DNA from: Gnetum montanum
Lineage: Eukaryota > Streptophyta > Gnetopsida > Gnetales > Gnetaceae
Direction of reading: 5' to 3'
Assembly: GCA_015680685.1 (NCBI GenBank)
Contig: MNCI01038320.1
Location: 76,033 to 140,032 of the forward strand
DNA length: 64,000 nucleotides
Shown here one piece after another: positions 25,366-37,800 of this stretch. The notes below the pieces were generated by a model. The model ran no database searches. It was not told the DNA's origin and was given only the letters and a program-made list of their open reading frames with translations. Both the position numbers and the translations under genes were made by a program. Within the stretch, counting starts at the first letter, position 1. Every line of letters begins with the position of its first letter.

Positions 25366-26285
25366 TTTAAAAAAAAATGCAAAATGCTTTAATGCTTTGT
25401 ATGCTTTCAAGAACAAGTGCAATGATTTAAGACTCTAGGCTTGGAATGTTAGAAACCAAATTTTTTAGACAATGATCTATCCTATTATATTATATGGATG
25501 TGTTGTTTGAGAATCTAGACTTGGTGCTAAACTTTGGAAAGATATTGAAAGAGTGGAAAAAATATTTCTCCTTGATGTGTTAAAGGTAAAGATGCAACCA
25601 CCTTACTCAATGTTATTATGTGAATGTGATTTATTACCTTTAGAAGCATAAGCCTTATGCCAATTCATTACATACACTCATAGCTTACATATCTCAAGGC
25701 AAGACAAATTCTTTAAACTAGTTCTTAAGGATTCATGAAATTTTGGTTCATTTTTTCAAAAGATGCAATGATTGAAAAATTGGAATATCTCTTAGGAAGA
25801 AGTGCAAAAAAATCCTAAGCATATTCGTTAAGTAGTCAAGTAAAAGGTTTTAACACAAGTGTGGTCTAATATGGAAGGCCAAAGAAAATTTTATTTATAC
25901 CATATTAGATTAATAAATGAGATGTAGAAGCTCACTATCTTTCAGCTACTATTCAAATCAAGTGTCGAAATGTTGTCAGTAAGCTTTGCTTAATTTTTTA
26001 TTATCTTAGAATTTGAAGTAGAAGATAGATTCAACTCTTCCTAGAAGAGTGGATTTATAGGCTTTATAGATTAAGAGCCCTTGAAGATGAGTTACATGTG
26101 TTTCTTTCTTGTATTATAACAAAAAACTTGTATGATTTGTTTTTTATGTCTCCATTGGTGCTTAGTTAATTTGTAGAGTATATCTTTATTTTTTGTGAAT
26201 ATGTAATATCTATTTAGTAAATCCTATGGGTCTTTAGACATAATAAAGATTCCTTTTATTTTATTTCATAAATAAATAAAATTTT
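25366..26285 (+). mobile_element. LINE, piece 3: C-terminal part and 3' end
   Basis: The reading frame resumes with AFKNKCNDL, then IYPIILYGCVV near 25480 (the P-x-x-LYGCE-x-W block found after the reverse transcriptase in plant LINEs). IERVEKIFLLDVLKVKMQPP near 25545-25610 and LLPLEA near 25635 follow. The tail is AT-rich and ends near 26285 in an A/T-rich run ('aaataaataaaatttttt'). Orientation and order match pieces 1 and 2, so the three are one element. Broken by stops. Confidence 0.72.
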
Positions 26286-26478
26286 TTAATGATCATGATA
26301 TAAAAAATGATTCAGCCATAACAATATTTCTTTGAGAAGCATAGCTTAGCATCACACGAGTCCCAAAGTTCTTAAGTATTCAAGAGCAAACTCAACAAGG
26401 ACTATGCCTTAATATCCTCAAGAATCTATGAGCGCATCAAGAAGTTACAACACATATGTCACCACACATAAGAATCAT

Positions 26479-26494
26479 AAGGATGTCTTGATAA
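26479..26494 (+). repeat. Left target-site duplication of SINE
   Basis: AAGGATGTCTTGATAA, matched 15/16 by 26645-26660 (AAGGATGCCTTGATAA). Confidence 0.8.
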
Positions 26495-26644
26495 CAATAA
26501 GATGTTAGCTTAGTGGTAAGATACTTGACCTAGAAGCTCCAAGTCATGGGTTTAATTCTGGTGGGAAATGTTGAGTTATACAAAGTTCTAATTGGACTAT
26601 ATATCTTTGGGTGTATCTATGTTTTACTTATTTTGAGTTCCAAC
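26495..26644 (+). mobile_element. tRNA-derived SINE
   Basis: This 150-bp insert carries an internal RNA polymerase III promoter: an A-box-like TTAGCTTAGTGGTAAG (26505-26520) and a B-box-like GGGTTTAATTCTGG about 40 bp later. It is bounded by a 16-bp target duplication. A second, diverged copy in the opposite orientation lies at 54254-54397 and ends at the matching point (GGGTGTATCTATGTTTTACT here, GGGTGTACCTATGTTTCACC there). SINEs do not code for protein; they borrow LINE enzymes. I do not recognise the named family. Confidence 0.82.
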
Positions 26645-26660
26645 AAGGATGCCTTGATAA
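26645..26660 (+). repeat. Right target-site duplication of SINE
   Basis: AAGGATGCCTTGATAA, one change from the left copy. Confidence 0.8.
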
Positions 26661-28450
26661 TCATATAAGTAACTAAACTAATGCACCATACATATACATG
26701 ACATCTACGTAAAGCACTACTAAACACAAAAGAGACATCATTCCTTAAGAGAGCTCAGACACATTCCTATACAAGACATGTTCATATACTATATGTATCT
26801 AGCCCTAAACCCCTACTCTATAAACAAAGGGCAAAGCTTGTGCTAAAGGCCAAAGCCCAAGTTGCATGCATATCCTTATGACACAATACATAAAAAATAA
26901 AGAATATGTAATTTTCAAGGAAAATAATAGTTAAAATAACATGAAACTCAGTAGGATCTCCATACTTTGTCTACCATCTCCATAGTTTGTCTACCATCAT
27001 TCTGGAATAGAGGTAGCATCAAAAGATGTCCATGTGGTTGATGGAATTTAGGAAAGGGCTGACGAGATGGCATCTCTCTTACACCACACTCATGGTGGGT
27101 CCAATTAAAAATTGGTTGTTCAAAATTTAAATTGTTTTTCTAAAAGATGGATCGAAAACACGAACAACGTTGTAGAAAAAGTGGGGAAGAAGTTAAATGA
27201 TAAAACACAAATAGAAGCTTTTGGAGAATACAAGTTATTGTTATAAATTATAAAGGGTGCTGCATTTCCTAAAAATACTGTATGTTACATTTTAAGTGAT
27301 GTTTTTCACCGATGGAAAACTTTTTTACAAAATACTTTGTATTGATTTTTCCTTCAAATGGAAAAGCCAATCCAAAGAACATCATTAAGAATAAGCAACC
27401 TTTCACATTTTTTAGGCGGATGATAAAGAAATAGATTTGTTGAAGATAAGGACGAGCCAAAGAAATTTTTGTATTATTGCAGCATAAAGCTTTGCCATTA
27501 GAAAGTAAGTAAAGTGTGGTTTGAAATTGGAAATCAAAAGTAAAAGGGAAGTTAAATGGGTTAAAAAGCACAATAAATTTGTGTAATTGACAAGGTTGAA
27601 GGAAAAAAGGAGTGCCGTGGTAGCAAAAAATGAAATTCACGTTGAAGATTCTTGAATGCTTGTGTTGCAACCAGAAGATTAATGTTGATCATTATCAATC
27701 TTTAGGAATGTGGGCAGGATAAATTGGATGATTGGTGTCATGGCTGATTTCTTGAACCGTGCAGTGGTAGGGCCTGTTACAGTAAATATGCACGATCTTT
27801 AGTTGCTGCAACAACTCTGTTGGCTTTGGACCAGGGCTGGAAATTGATGCCCCTATGCCTAGTTTTCAAGTTTTTAGCCATAAAATAAGTTAAAAATCAT
27901 GAATAACAGTACAACTAAATAGGTATATACCAGTTACCATGTATTTTTGAAATGACCTTACTTAACATTGATGTGTATTGTCAACCCATGTAAACTAGTT
28001 AAAATTAAAGTTAATATACATGTGAATGTTATTCGGTGTTTTGAGGTGTATTTGTTTGCCTCCCTATTGGCTTCAAGGTAAAAGAAAAATAGAGACTACA
28101 TGTTGGATTTTAATTTGTGTTCCAAAGTTCCTTTTTATAAGTTTCTAAACTTTCATCATTTTTAGTTTGAAATTTTTGCCTCTAGGTATATTGACATAAT
28201 GATTTTTTTAACAAATATTTGGAAGTGAAACATCATTTTAATTGAACAAGGCTTAGAGTAACAGATGATGATGATACAAGAAATCCAATGTAACTAAGAA
28301 AAAAATCATATTCAAAAATTAATCCTATAACATGATTTTTGATCTATTGGCATCCTTGGCCACCACCTCTGATCTAGGAATCCTACAGATGTGCAATTAA
28401 CATTGACAAGAAAGCAAGGCATCAATTACATGAATTACATAACATTTAAG
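26661..28450. other. Unassigned stretch between SINE and hAT element
   Basis: A minus-strand open frame (27269-27670, 133 codons) has no ATG at its listed start and no recognisable domain. On the plus strand, 27340-27850 reads with stops as a charged, protein-like sequence (for example RLKEKRSAVVAKNEIHVEDS near 27590-27650, and GVMADFLNRAVVGPVTV near 27735-27785). This may be a decayed gene fragment; I cannot name it. Otherwise AT-rich with nothing recognised. Confidence 0.4.
28443..28450 (+). repeat. Left 8-bp target duplication of hAT element
   Basis: CATTTAAG, identical to 33663-33670. Eight bases is the hallmark duplication length of hAT transposition. Confidence 0.8.
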
Positions 28451-28774
28451 CTATGCATCAAAAGAATCCGATTCATGGAAGCGAGGTATCGAGAATTCGT
28501 GATTCTGAACGTGTTTGGGTACGTGTGCCTCAAGAAAAAGTGGGGATGGGTGGGTTCGTAGCTAAGGACATGATAGAAAAAATTTAAATATATTAGGTTT
28601 TTTTAAAAAATTAAATCTCATATATCATAAAAAAATTGTAGAATATAGAACAAGTACAATGTAATTCAAAATATTGTTAATGTTTAAAAATTGCATAAAA
28701 GATTGCATTGAAACATTAAGTATTGAGTCTCATGTGTGTTATAAAATATTTTAGCATTATCATATATATATATA

Positions 28775-28775
28775 N
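28775..28775. other. Single N in a TA run
   Basis: One N interrupts a (TA)n tract at 28763-28776, within the acidic tail of the hAT transposase. Probably a low-complexity contig join. Confidence 0.5.
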
Positions 28776-30375
28776 TATTTTGTTCTATGTCATTAATATC
28801 ATTTGCATGGTAATCATCTTCATCAAGGATTGAATCATCAATATTAAGATTCATTGCTTCAGGAACATTAACTAAGTCAGTATAATAACTTTCTCTATCA
28901 TCAACTATTGGAACATCATCATCTTCTAGATTAACATCCCAACGAAGAGTAGGTGATTGCCTATATTTTATTTCCTTTCTTTCTTCCAATCTAATCATGC
29001 TATGAATAGATACTAATTTTTCGGCTCTTTTTTGGAGTCAGACTATTTCTTTTGATCCGATGAATGAAAGAATATGTTGACCAATTTCTTTCAGTAGTAG
29101 AAGAAGATGCAACCTACACAAATGATAACAACAAGAATAAATTTTTTCATTGTTAAAAGATTCATTTTATAAATTATTCAAAACTTCATCAATAAACAAA
29201 CTCATTTGAAGCTTCAGACCTAATAGCCTACTAATCATGGTGTTTAAAGAATGCATAATGATATATAAAACATCACATTTCATAAATTAATTAAGGAAAT
29301 TAATACGTATTAATATTTGTTATATGTTTAATGAAAAACGTATCGTATTACCTGAGAAAGAAGCTTCACTGCTAAAGTTTGAAGTTTAGGAGTGTCTCCA
29401 CCATGCAAACTCCACCATTTAGCTGGATCTTCTTGAGCTATTCCATCCATATCAAGTATAGCATCTTCACATTTAAATGTTTTTGTATGTCCTTTAGTAA
29501 ATTGAAGCCATTCCTTTCTAATTAAGCTAGCCTCACAAGGTGAATATAACCATTTAACATATTCTAAAAAGTTTGTTCTTATATCAAAATCATCACAAGA
29601 CCTTGTTGGATTTTTATGTCTATGTTTTGAAGAATACCACTTAATATTTAATGCATATGCAACCATATGCAATGGGTATTTGTAACATTCCATCTTTTTA
29701 GAATCAATGGAAGTAACTAAGCATTATAAAAATCAAGAGAGCTATCCATTTTTATAACCCTTTTTTTAATTTCTGTTAACATATTTTCATAAATTACATA
29801 AATTTCTCTTAATGCAGGTGTATCTGTATTATCATAACGAATGAAATCAACAATAGGTTGTAGCATGCTAACAATCCTCCTACAATATAACAAATACTTA
29901 TTTTTAATAAGATATAAAGATGTAAACAATAAAAAACAAAAAATTATATTTCAAATAAATTATTTCTTACTTCATTTGTTTCCACCACTCATTTGATAAA
30001 ATCTTTTCTCTAACACTCTTTCCCATAGTTGTGTTGGCTTCCTCCCAATTCTTTCATTTACTGGTTATAATGATTGTTTGTAATGATTCTTGTATCTCTT
30101 ACATTCTCTCCAACATTATGAAATATGAAGCATACCTATTTCACAAAATTTATAATTAGTTTAGCATTAATAAATCAAATTTTTTAGAAACACACAATAT
30201 ATATTTTTGTATTCTATTACCTTGTTTCTATAGGCTTTTTGAAAGTCTTATTTTTGCTACATTCCCTGAACAAGGAATTTGAATAATGATGATTACAAAT
30301 GAAAATTTGTATGTCTCTTGCATCTATAATAAGCTTTTTCACCTAATCAATTTTACCAATATCACAAAGTGTATT

Positions 30376-30985
30376 ATTTAGAGAATGAACACAACAAGGA
30401 GTCCAAAATATATTTGGATGAATCATTTCTATCATTTTTCCTNNNNNNNNNNNNNNNNNNNNNNNNNNNNNNNNNNNNNNNNNNNNNNNNNNNNNNNNNN
30501 NNNNNNNNNNNNNNNNNNNNNNNNNNNNNNNNNNNNNNNNNNNNNNNNNNNNNNNNNNNNNNNNNNNNNNNNNNNNNNNNNNNNNNNNNNNNNNNNNNNN
30601 NNNNNNNNNNNNNNNNNNNNNNNNNNNNNNNNNNNNNNNNNNNNNNNNNNNNNNNNNNNNNNNNNNNNNNNNNNNNNNNNNNNNNNNNNNNNNNNNNNNN
30701 NNNNNNNNNNNNNNNNNNNNNNNNNNNNNNNNNNNNNNNNNNNNNNNNNNNNNNNNNNNNNNNNNNNNNNNNNNNNNNNNNNNNNNNNNNNNNNNNNNNN
30801 NNNNNNNNNNNNNNNNNNNNNNNNNNNNNNNNNNNNNNNNNNNNNNNNNNNNNNNNNNNNNNNNNNNNNNNNNNNNNNNNNNNNNNNNNNNNNNNNNNNN
30901 NNNNNNNNNNNNNNNNNNATTTAGAGAATGAACACAACAAGGAGTCCAAAATATATTTGGATGAATCATTTCTATCATTTTTCCT
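30376..30985. other. 476-base N gap flanked by an exact 67-bp repeat (probable false gap)
   Basis: Ns fill 30443-30918. The 67 bases before (30376-30442) and after (30919-30985) are identical. Each copy encodes the same hAT core residues on the minus strand (MIEMIHPNIFWTPCCVHSLN region). Removing the Ns and one copy leaves a seamless exon. This suggests the two contig ends overlap and no sequence is missing. Confidence 0.82.
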
Positions 30986-32008
30986 CCACGCCTACAAATA
31001 GGAGCTGAATCTGTTATAATTTGAATAATGTTTCTTGAACCAATAGTTGTAATTGTTGTTTCTAATAATTTGGCTTGAAAATTAGAACCTTTTATATTAT
31101 TAGACTGTAACATTAAGAAAAAATGGTCCAAGTTGACAACTAATTATAATATTAATTAATAGACATTGATGAATATCAGTCCATCCATCCATTATAATAA
31201 AATAACCACTTTGCTGCCAAAATTGCTTCCATTCCTCCAACTTTTTCATGCCAAATTCATACCTCTCATCAAGAAGATCATTTTGAATTTTATCTTTTGT
31301 TGGAGGGATATAAGATGGACCTACCATATAAAAATATTAGTTTTACTAATAATTTTAAATAAAAAATGATAATTTAAAATTTAAAAATATTATTCGCTTC
31401 AATGGCACAACGAATTGCTTCTTTGAATGAAGGAGTACATGCGATTTTGAATGGTAATCCATTTGCATAAAACATTTTTACAATATTGATATTAGTTTTC
31501 TTTTAACTTGAAAACCTATTTCTGTTTGTTTAAGCACTTTTTCTTTTTGCTGATTGTACAACATCCTTTGTCTCGTTCTTACTTTCCTCTGTTTGAATAC
31601 TTATAGTAATGCTCTTCATCATAGTCTTTGCTTGAAAGTAGTCATACATAGCTTTTTGAATATCAGGATATGGAAATTTACATACAATAACACCTATTCC
31701 TGTTTTATTTTCTAATGTCTAAAAAAAATGATGATGTATTTGTGTACCACTTGCAGTAAATTCATGGCTACATACATGACACTTCCATCTTTTTCTTTTA
31801 CCTCCTCCACTCCTACAAGTGTCTAATTGTGTTACGAACTGTTTTAATGGAGATTTCAAAATAAATCTACCTTTTGTAAGTGGTTTCAAAATTTTCACAT
31901 TACACTCTAAGACATTTTCTTCTTGCAATGCATTTTCCTCCAATAAAGTACTATCTATTTCATTCTCATTACTATCTATGTCTTGAATAGAGCTCGCATT
32001 TATAACTC

Positions 32009-33662
32009 TATAAATATTAATGGTAAAAATTAGAAAATGAGATATGACTGCTGCTCTTCACAAAATTTAAAATGAATTCAAAAAAATTACAAATAGATAT
32101 ACTTACCAATTGCCCAAATTATTGTGACTAAGGGTATCTATTTTTTTTTTTTTTTTTTTGCTAGCAAAGAGCTTTTAGAAAAATATCTTAAGAGCTTTAA
32201 CACTAAAATGTCATTCAATGCAATAAATCTGGAAATGCAAAACAATAATAGAGTCATGGAAAAAATTGAAAATACAAAATAGTGATAAATTTAAAAATAA
32301 CAAGATGAAATTTCAATAAGGAACAGAAAAAAAACTGAAAATCATAGACAAATATATTTAATAACTGAAAAACAGAAATTGCTTCTTTGAATGAAAGAAT
32401 AAAGCCCAAGTTAAAGAACAGTGAAAGCAACTTTAATGCATGCAAAAGGGATCCGACCAATGACTGCAAGTAGGGTTTAGTCTGCATAATTCCGATTCTA
32501 TTCATCAATCTTTTTTGCTTTGAACAAAAGAAACAAACCAACCAACCCAGAAAAAAAAGTGTCATAACTACAATTAAACTAAAAATCAAATAGAACGTTG
32601 TATTAGAGGCATTAATTAATTAAAGTGAAATATTTTCTAAAAGCTTAATGATAATGCAAAACCACTTAAGTAATCTTTTTTCTAGTATGCCTTCAAAGAG
32701 CTACAAGACACCGATGCACTAAGAACTTAAGCACACTTCAGAAATAAAAACTCAATTATCTAAAACATTAAAGAATGGTCTCGATGAGGTAAGCATTTCA
32801 TACCAAATAAAAAGTTGTTCCGAAATTGTTAAATGATGAAAAGTATAATAAATATTTAGCCAAGAGAATCTGTTCTCTTTCCGCTAAAATCTCCCATCTG
32901 TTTTCTTTAAGCGTTCGCCCTAACATTAAAATCTGCAACATCAAATAAAGATAGGGACAAAAAATTTCTGATATTCAGTTGCACCATTAATCTTGTTGTA
33001 TTTAACCAAAGTACGAAACAAAAAGGAAAAGTTCTGAAAAATAGAAGGAATTGAACGATCAAAAAAAATGATTCAAGAAGAACCTCCAAATATTTTATCT
33101 CGAAAAAATTTTAATCAAACATGAAAAAATTGACAAAATCTTAAAAGAACCTTAAAGAAAAAAATTATTGAACAAAACTAGTAAGCGAGATGATTTTTTT
33201 TATGTAAAACAAGAAAAATGCTCATCTCCTTCTTCGTCACTGCCTGCAGATGTGGTGAGATACTAAGAAAATTGAAAGATGAAACAAAGAATTTCAAAGC
33301 TGGAAGAGAGAAATACAAGCATTAGGTTTTACTACAGGATCTTAAGGTGTTTGGAGAGTCTGGCAGCAATAGAAGCATCCAATTCCCTACGAATGGCGGA
33401 GTAGGAGTGTCTGTCAATAAAAGGTGTTGAACGCGGATGCAATTTGTAGTAAAAATAGGTAAGATTGGACACGATTTGTAGGTAAAAATAGGTAAGATTT
33501 TAATGGACAATGAATGTTATGGTTGAAAGTTGAAAATCGAGACACCATTGCATGAAAAATTATAATTTATGTACCCAATGCATATTTTACACGCTTCTGT
33601 ATGTGTACCCGAGCGAATGGTTCGTGAAATTTTCTTGGGAATTGTGAATCTCTGGCGCATAG
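32009..33662. other. 5' non-coding part of the hAT element
   Basis: AT-rich sequence upstream of the transposase exons, including a long T run (about 32139-32159). The open frames at 32254-32589 and 32907-33089 (minus) are hydrophobic, low-complexity translations without a family pattern. It probably holds the promoter and leader or first intron, since a splice acceptor-like TTTATAG precedes the first readable exon near 32005. Confidence 0.5.
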
Positions 33663-33670
33663 CATTTAAG
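33663..33670 (+). repeat. Right 8-bp target duplication of hAT element
   Basis: CATTTAAG, identical to 28443-28450. Its last five bases, TTAAG, also serve as the left flank of copia element 1. Confidence 0.8.
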
Positions 33671-34150
33671 TGTAACACACATTAATGTGTACATGTTTAA
33701 CATGCATTAAGCATTTCCACATTCACATTAACATGTTTAACATGCATTATGCATATTTATGCATATGTTTACGCCTTGGCATTGGGTCTCTTAATGCGTT
33801 TAGGCATTGGCATTAGGTCTCTTATTTTTTCTAATTTCTCATTGTAACTGATTCCATGGCTTATAAATTTGTTCTTGATGGGGGAACAAAGGCACCACAA
33901 ATCATAGCAAAATTGTAGTTCTAGTCCCTTTCACAGATGCTTAGAGGTTGCATACACCATCGTTGCAGAGAGCCAGTGTGAAAGAAGAATTCAAATGCCA
34001 AGTTTGATTCAAGACATCAATGGCTAGAGGTGAGTTTTATTTGCTTCCACATTATGCATTTTTTGTTATCTACGCATGTTAATTTCATTTACTTATACAT
34101 TATGCATTTCTAGTTATCCATGCATATAAATTTCTTGTTAAATCCAAAAA
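33671..34150 (+). repeat. 5' LTR of copia 1
   Basis: Starts TGTAACACACATTAATG. It contains 1.7 units of a 31-bp repeat (from 33776, TTGGCATTGGGTCTCTTAA) and two units of a 48-bp repeat (about 34035-34132). The 3' LTR has about two more units of each. Confidence 0.85.
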
Positions 34151-34164
34151 TTTTGTCTTATAAT

Positions 34165-34176
34165 TGGTATTAAAGC
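34165..34176 (+). other. Primer-binding site of copia 1
   Basis: TGGTATTAAAGC, two changes from the usual plant copia site TGGTATCAGAGC, which pairs with initiator tRNA-Met. Confidence 0.75.
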
Positions 34177-34806
34177 TTCATCTCTATCTTTGTCTTGATG
34201 CCATTACTGGTTAGTAAGTGGAATGCCTATTTATGATTATGATGGACATCCCTATAAAATTACTAACCTCTATGGTGTTGGTTTGTGTGGGTTCTTTGTA
34301 CAAGGTGTGATAGGTGCCCATTTAGGTGATATTTTGGGGTTTTTTACTATGCAAAAAGTTGCTTTATTTAAAAAATATTAAAAATTTCATAATGTATAGT
34401 TTTTCCTACATAAAATTGTAACTTGTGATTCTTTTTTTTTTCTTGTACGATTAGAGAGTAGCCACAACATCTTTAATTATGCAAAATTGTTAAAAGGTTT
34501 TGGATCACATATGGAAAATTTAATTGTGATTAATCATATGTAATATAATAAACTTTATCCCATAGGAATTTTTATTGTATTTAATATGATTAATTAGGAT
34601 GATATGTTGAATTATTTTTCTTAATTTGTCCATAGGGATTAAGAAAAGGAATATAATTTACCAATTTCATCGTAAGGATATATGAATCTGTTTGAATTAA
34701 AATTTAGCCCATAGGTAGTTTTATGTCATTTGATTTAAATTTTTACAAGATTTACATTGGTAAACATGTCTTTTGATATTTTAACCTCAAATTTAGTGAC
34801 ATAAGC

Positions 34807-37800
34807 ATGTTTAATTATGCAATTGTACAACCTGTAGGCTACTCTAATTTTAAATGTGACATTCTTGAATTAAAGGGTGATAATTATAAGGTATGGAAGG
34901 AGAGAATTCTTCTTCATTTAGGCTAGATGGACATTAATTATGCTATTTGTAAGGATGAACCATCTATCATTACAAGAACTAGCTATCCAGATGATATTGG
35001 TAATTATGAAAAATGGGAGTGATCTAATTGTCTTTGTATCATGTTTATAAAAACCAAGATCTCGACAGTGATCTAATCATCTCTATGTCATGTTCATAAA
35101 AACCAAGATCTCGGCTGGTATGTGTGGTTCACTGGAATAGTATGATAATGTGCACATTTTGTTAAAAGCAATTGATGAACAATTTGAGTCCTCAGAGAAG
35201 GTATTGGCTAGCACCTTAATAATGAAGTTCTCATTCATGAAGCTCACCGAAATTCATGGTGCAGGTGAGCACATCATGCAAATGAGAGATATAGTGGCTC
35301 AACTAAAAGAGGTTGAGATGTCAAAATCTTTCCTTCTACACTACATCTTAAACATGCTCCCACCACAATACAAACCTTTTAAGATTTTGTATAACACACA
35401 TAGGAACAAATGATTAATCAATGAACTAATGATCATGTGTATGCACAAAGAGGGTATACTTGCAATGAAAGTGAAAGAGAGTGTGCATTTGATCATCCAA
35501 GAAAAGAATAAAAACAAGCCAAAGACAAGTGGAAGGTCAAATTGCCTACACAAGCTAATATTAAGAAGGAATCCATATGCTTTTCCTGTAAAAGAAAAGG
35601 GCACATAAAGAAGGATTATCCTAAATATTAGAAATGGCTTGAAAAGAAAGATACTTAACTCTCACTTGTTTTTTTTTTAATCTAATATGGTTGATGTTGA
35701 CCATGACACATGGTGGATTGACTTTGGTTCTACAATCCATGTTACGAATTCCTTACAAGGGGTGCAAAACCTAAGAAAGCTAGTGGGAAGTGAGTTATAC
35801 ATCTATTCAGGAAACAAGATGCAGTCACATGTGAAGGCAATTGGAACATGCAAATTAGTTTTAAGCAGTGGTTTTATTTTAGAGTTGGAAAAGAAAATTT
35901 ATATTCCAAGTTTTCCAAGGAATTTAATTTCTGTTTCAAGGCTTGTATCATTGGGATTTTCCTTTAATTTTTCAAACACTATATTCAGTCTATATTATAG
36001 ATCTAAACTTATTTAAAATGGTACATTCACAGATGTTCTTTTTAACCTTAATTTACAAAAGAAGACTTCTTATACTTCTATGCATATTCATGCTAGCATT
36101 AAGAGATGTGTTATGAATGATGAATCCTCTATGTTGTGGTAATGTAGATTAGGACATATTTATATTGAAAGAATAAATAAGTTAGTAAATGATCGAGTGC
36201 TTAGTACTCTAGATTTTACTAACACTTGTGTGGAGTGCATAAAGGGAAAGTAGACCAATATGTCAAAGAAAGCTGTTAAGAGAAGTTTAGACATATTAGA
36301 GATCATACATATAGATATTTGTAGTCTAGATATGGATGTGTACGGTTAAAATTATTTCATTACCTTTATTGATGACTAATCATGATATATGTATCTCTAC
36401 TTGCTTCATAACAAGAGCGAAGCTTTAGATGCCTTTAAGGTGTTTAAGGCTGAAGTAGAGAAACAATGCAGTAAGCAAATAAAGTTAGTGAGATCTGATA
36501 GAGGTGGTGAATACTATGGTAGATATACTAATGATGGACAAGCCATGGTCCATTTGCTGAGTTTCTTCAAGAGCATGGAATTGTTGCCCAATACACAGTG
36601 TCTGGTTCTCCAGACGAAAATGGTATGGTAGAAAGAAGAAATCAAACATTATTGGACATGATGGAGAGTATGCTTGTTAACTTCAAGCTTCCTAAGTCCT
36701 AGTGGATTGAAGCTCTCAAGATGATAGTGTATATATTAAACTGAGTTCCAAACAAGACTATCACAAAGATATCATTTGAATTATGGAAAGACTGGAAATC
36801 AAGTATGCAACATATATGCATTTAGGGATGCCCGTCTAAGGTAAAAGTCTATAATCCAAAAGAAAATAGGCTAGACCCAAGGACCATAAGTGGGTATTTC
36901 ATTGGATACACTGAAGAGTCTAAGGGATATAGATTTTATTGCCCATCACATACTACTAGGTTTGTGGAATCAAGAAATGCTAAATTTCTTAAGAATGACT
37001 TGATTAGTGGGAGTAGTAGATCTTGGAACATTGTTTCTGAGATAGATCATATAGATGCTCAACCCACTACTTTAAACAATAGAATAATTATTGCGCACAA
37101 TATGCCTAGAGAACAAATGCATAATGAACAACAACTAGTCATTAATGTTCCACAAACTACTAATCAAGAAATAGTAGATCCAGCTAAACAATAGATACTA
37201 GAACCTATTGAACAGCCTATTGAACATTATGATCCTCAAGAGAATGATAAACCAACATTAATAAGATCTACTAGAGTAATGAAATCAACAATTCCTAGTG
37301 ACTATATGGTGTATCTACAAGAGCTTGAATACAACATAGGAGCTAAAAATGATCTTGAAACATTTGCACAAGCCATGAGTTGTAAGGAATTGAACTTGTG
37401 GTATGATGCCATGAACGAGAAGATGAACTCTATGTCATCTAATGGAGTCTAGGATCTTGTAAAGTTTCCTAATGGTGTAAAATACATTGGATGCAAATTG
37501 GTCTTCAAGACTAAGAAAGACTCATTGGGAAACATTGAAAGATATAAGGCTAGACTTGTCACTAAAAGGTTCACTCAGAAAGAGGGAATAGATTACAAGA
37601 AGACCTTTTCTCTTATATCTAAGAAGGAATCCCTTCATATTATCATGGCATTGGTTGTCCATTTTGATCTTGAATTACATCAATGAATGTAAAAACAACA
37701 TTCCTCAATGGTGATCTAGAGGAAGAGGCTTATATGAAACAACCTAAAGGATTTTCCTCTAGTGATGATGAGCAATTGATATGCAAGCTCAAGAAATCCA

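Larger units (their letters stand above)
28684..32008 (-). pseudogene. hAT transposase, multi-exon, degenerate
   Basis: Read on the minus strand, the order matches plant BED/DUF659/hAT-dimerisation transposases. A BED-type zinc finger lies at 31830-31740 (WKCHVC then HHHF). DUF659 follows: FYANGLPFKIACTPSFKEAI near 31480-31410, then GYFIIMDGWTDIHQCLLINI near 31220-31160. The catalytic-core pattern is IIQIITDSAP (31030), IFWTPCCVHSLN (30950 and again 30410). Helical parts at 30100-29720 and LYSPCEASLI near 29540 come next. The dimerisation signature ASSSTTERNWSTYSFIHRIK is at about 29110-29050. A GT-AG intron at 29351-29113 (239 bp) joins LLSQ to VASSS in phase. After KRNSLTPK a frameshift follows, and the acidic tail runs to 28684. 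In hAT enzymes the protein binds terminal repeats, dimerises and cuts DNA in the nucleus. Confidence 0.85.
28451..33662 (-). mobile_element. hAT-superfamily DNA transposon with BED/DUF659 transposase
   Basis: This 5.2-kb element carries a perfect 8-bp target duplication (CATTTAAG). Its ends are imperfect inverted repeats: the left starts CTATGCATCAAAAGAATCC, and the right, read inward on the other strand, starts CTATGCGCCAGAGATTCAC. A transposase gene on the minus strand lies in the left two thirds (28684-32008). Right of it are about 1.6 kb of AT-rich non-coding sequence with a T-run near 32140-32160 and short ORFs without recognisable domains. A cut-and-paste element; the gene is damaged, so this copy is not self-mobile. 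Copia element 1 abuts its right end. Confidence 0.85.

Noticed and set aside
26505-26570. A possible tRNA gene
   Set aside because: A and B boxes are present, but there is no closed cloverleaf or acceptor stem, and the unit is flanked by target duplications; it is a SINE.
30343-31131. Long open frames spanning the N gap on both strands
   Set aside because: They stay open only because Ns hide stops; the real signal is the hAT transposase on the minus strand on either side.
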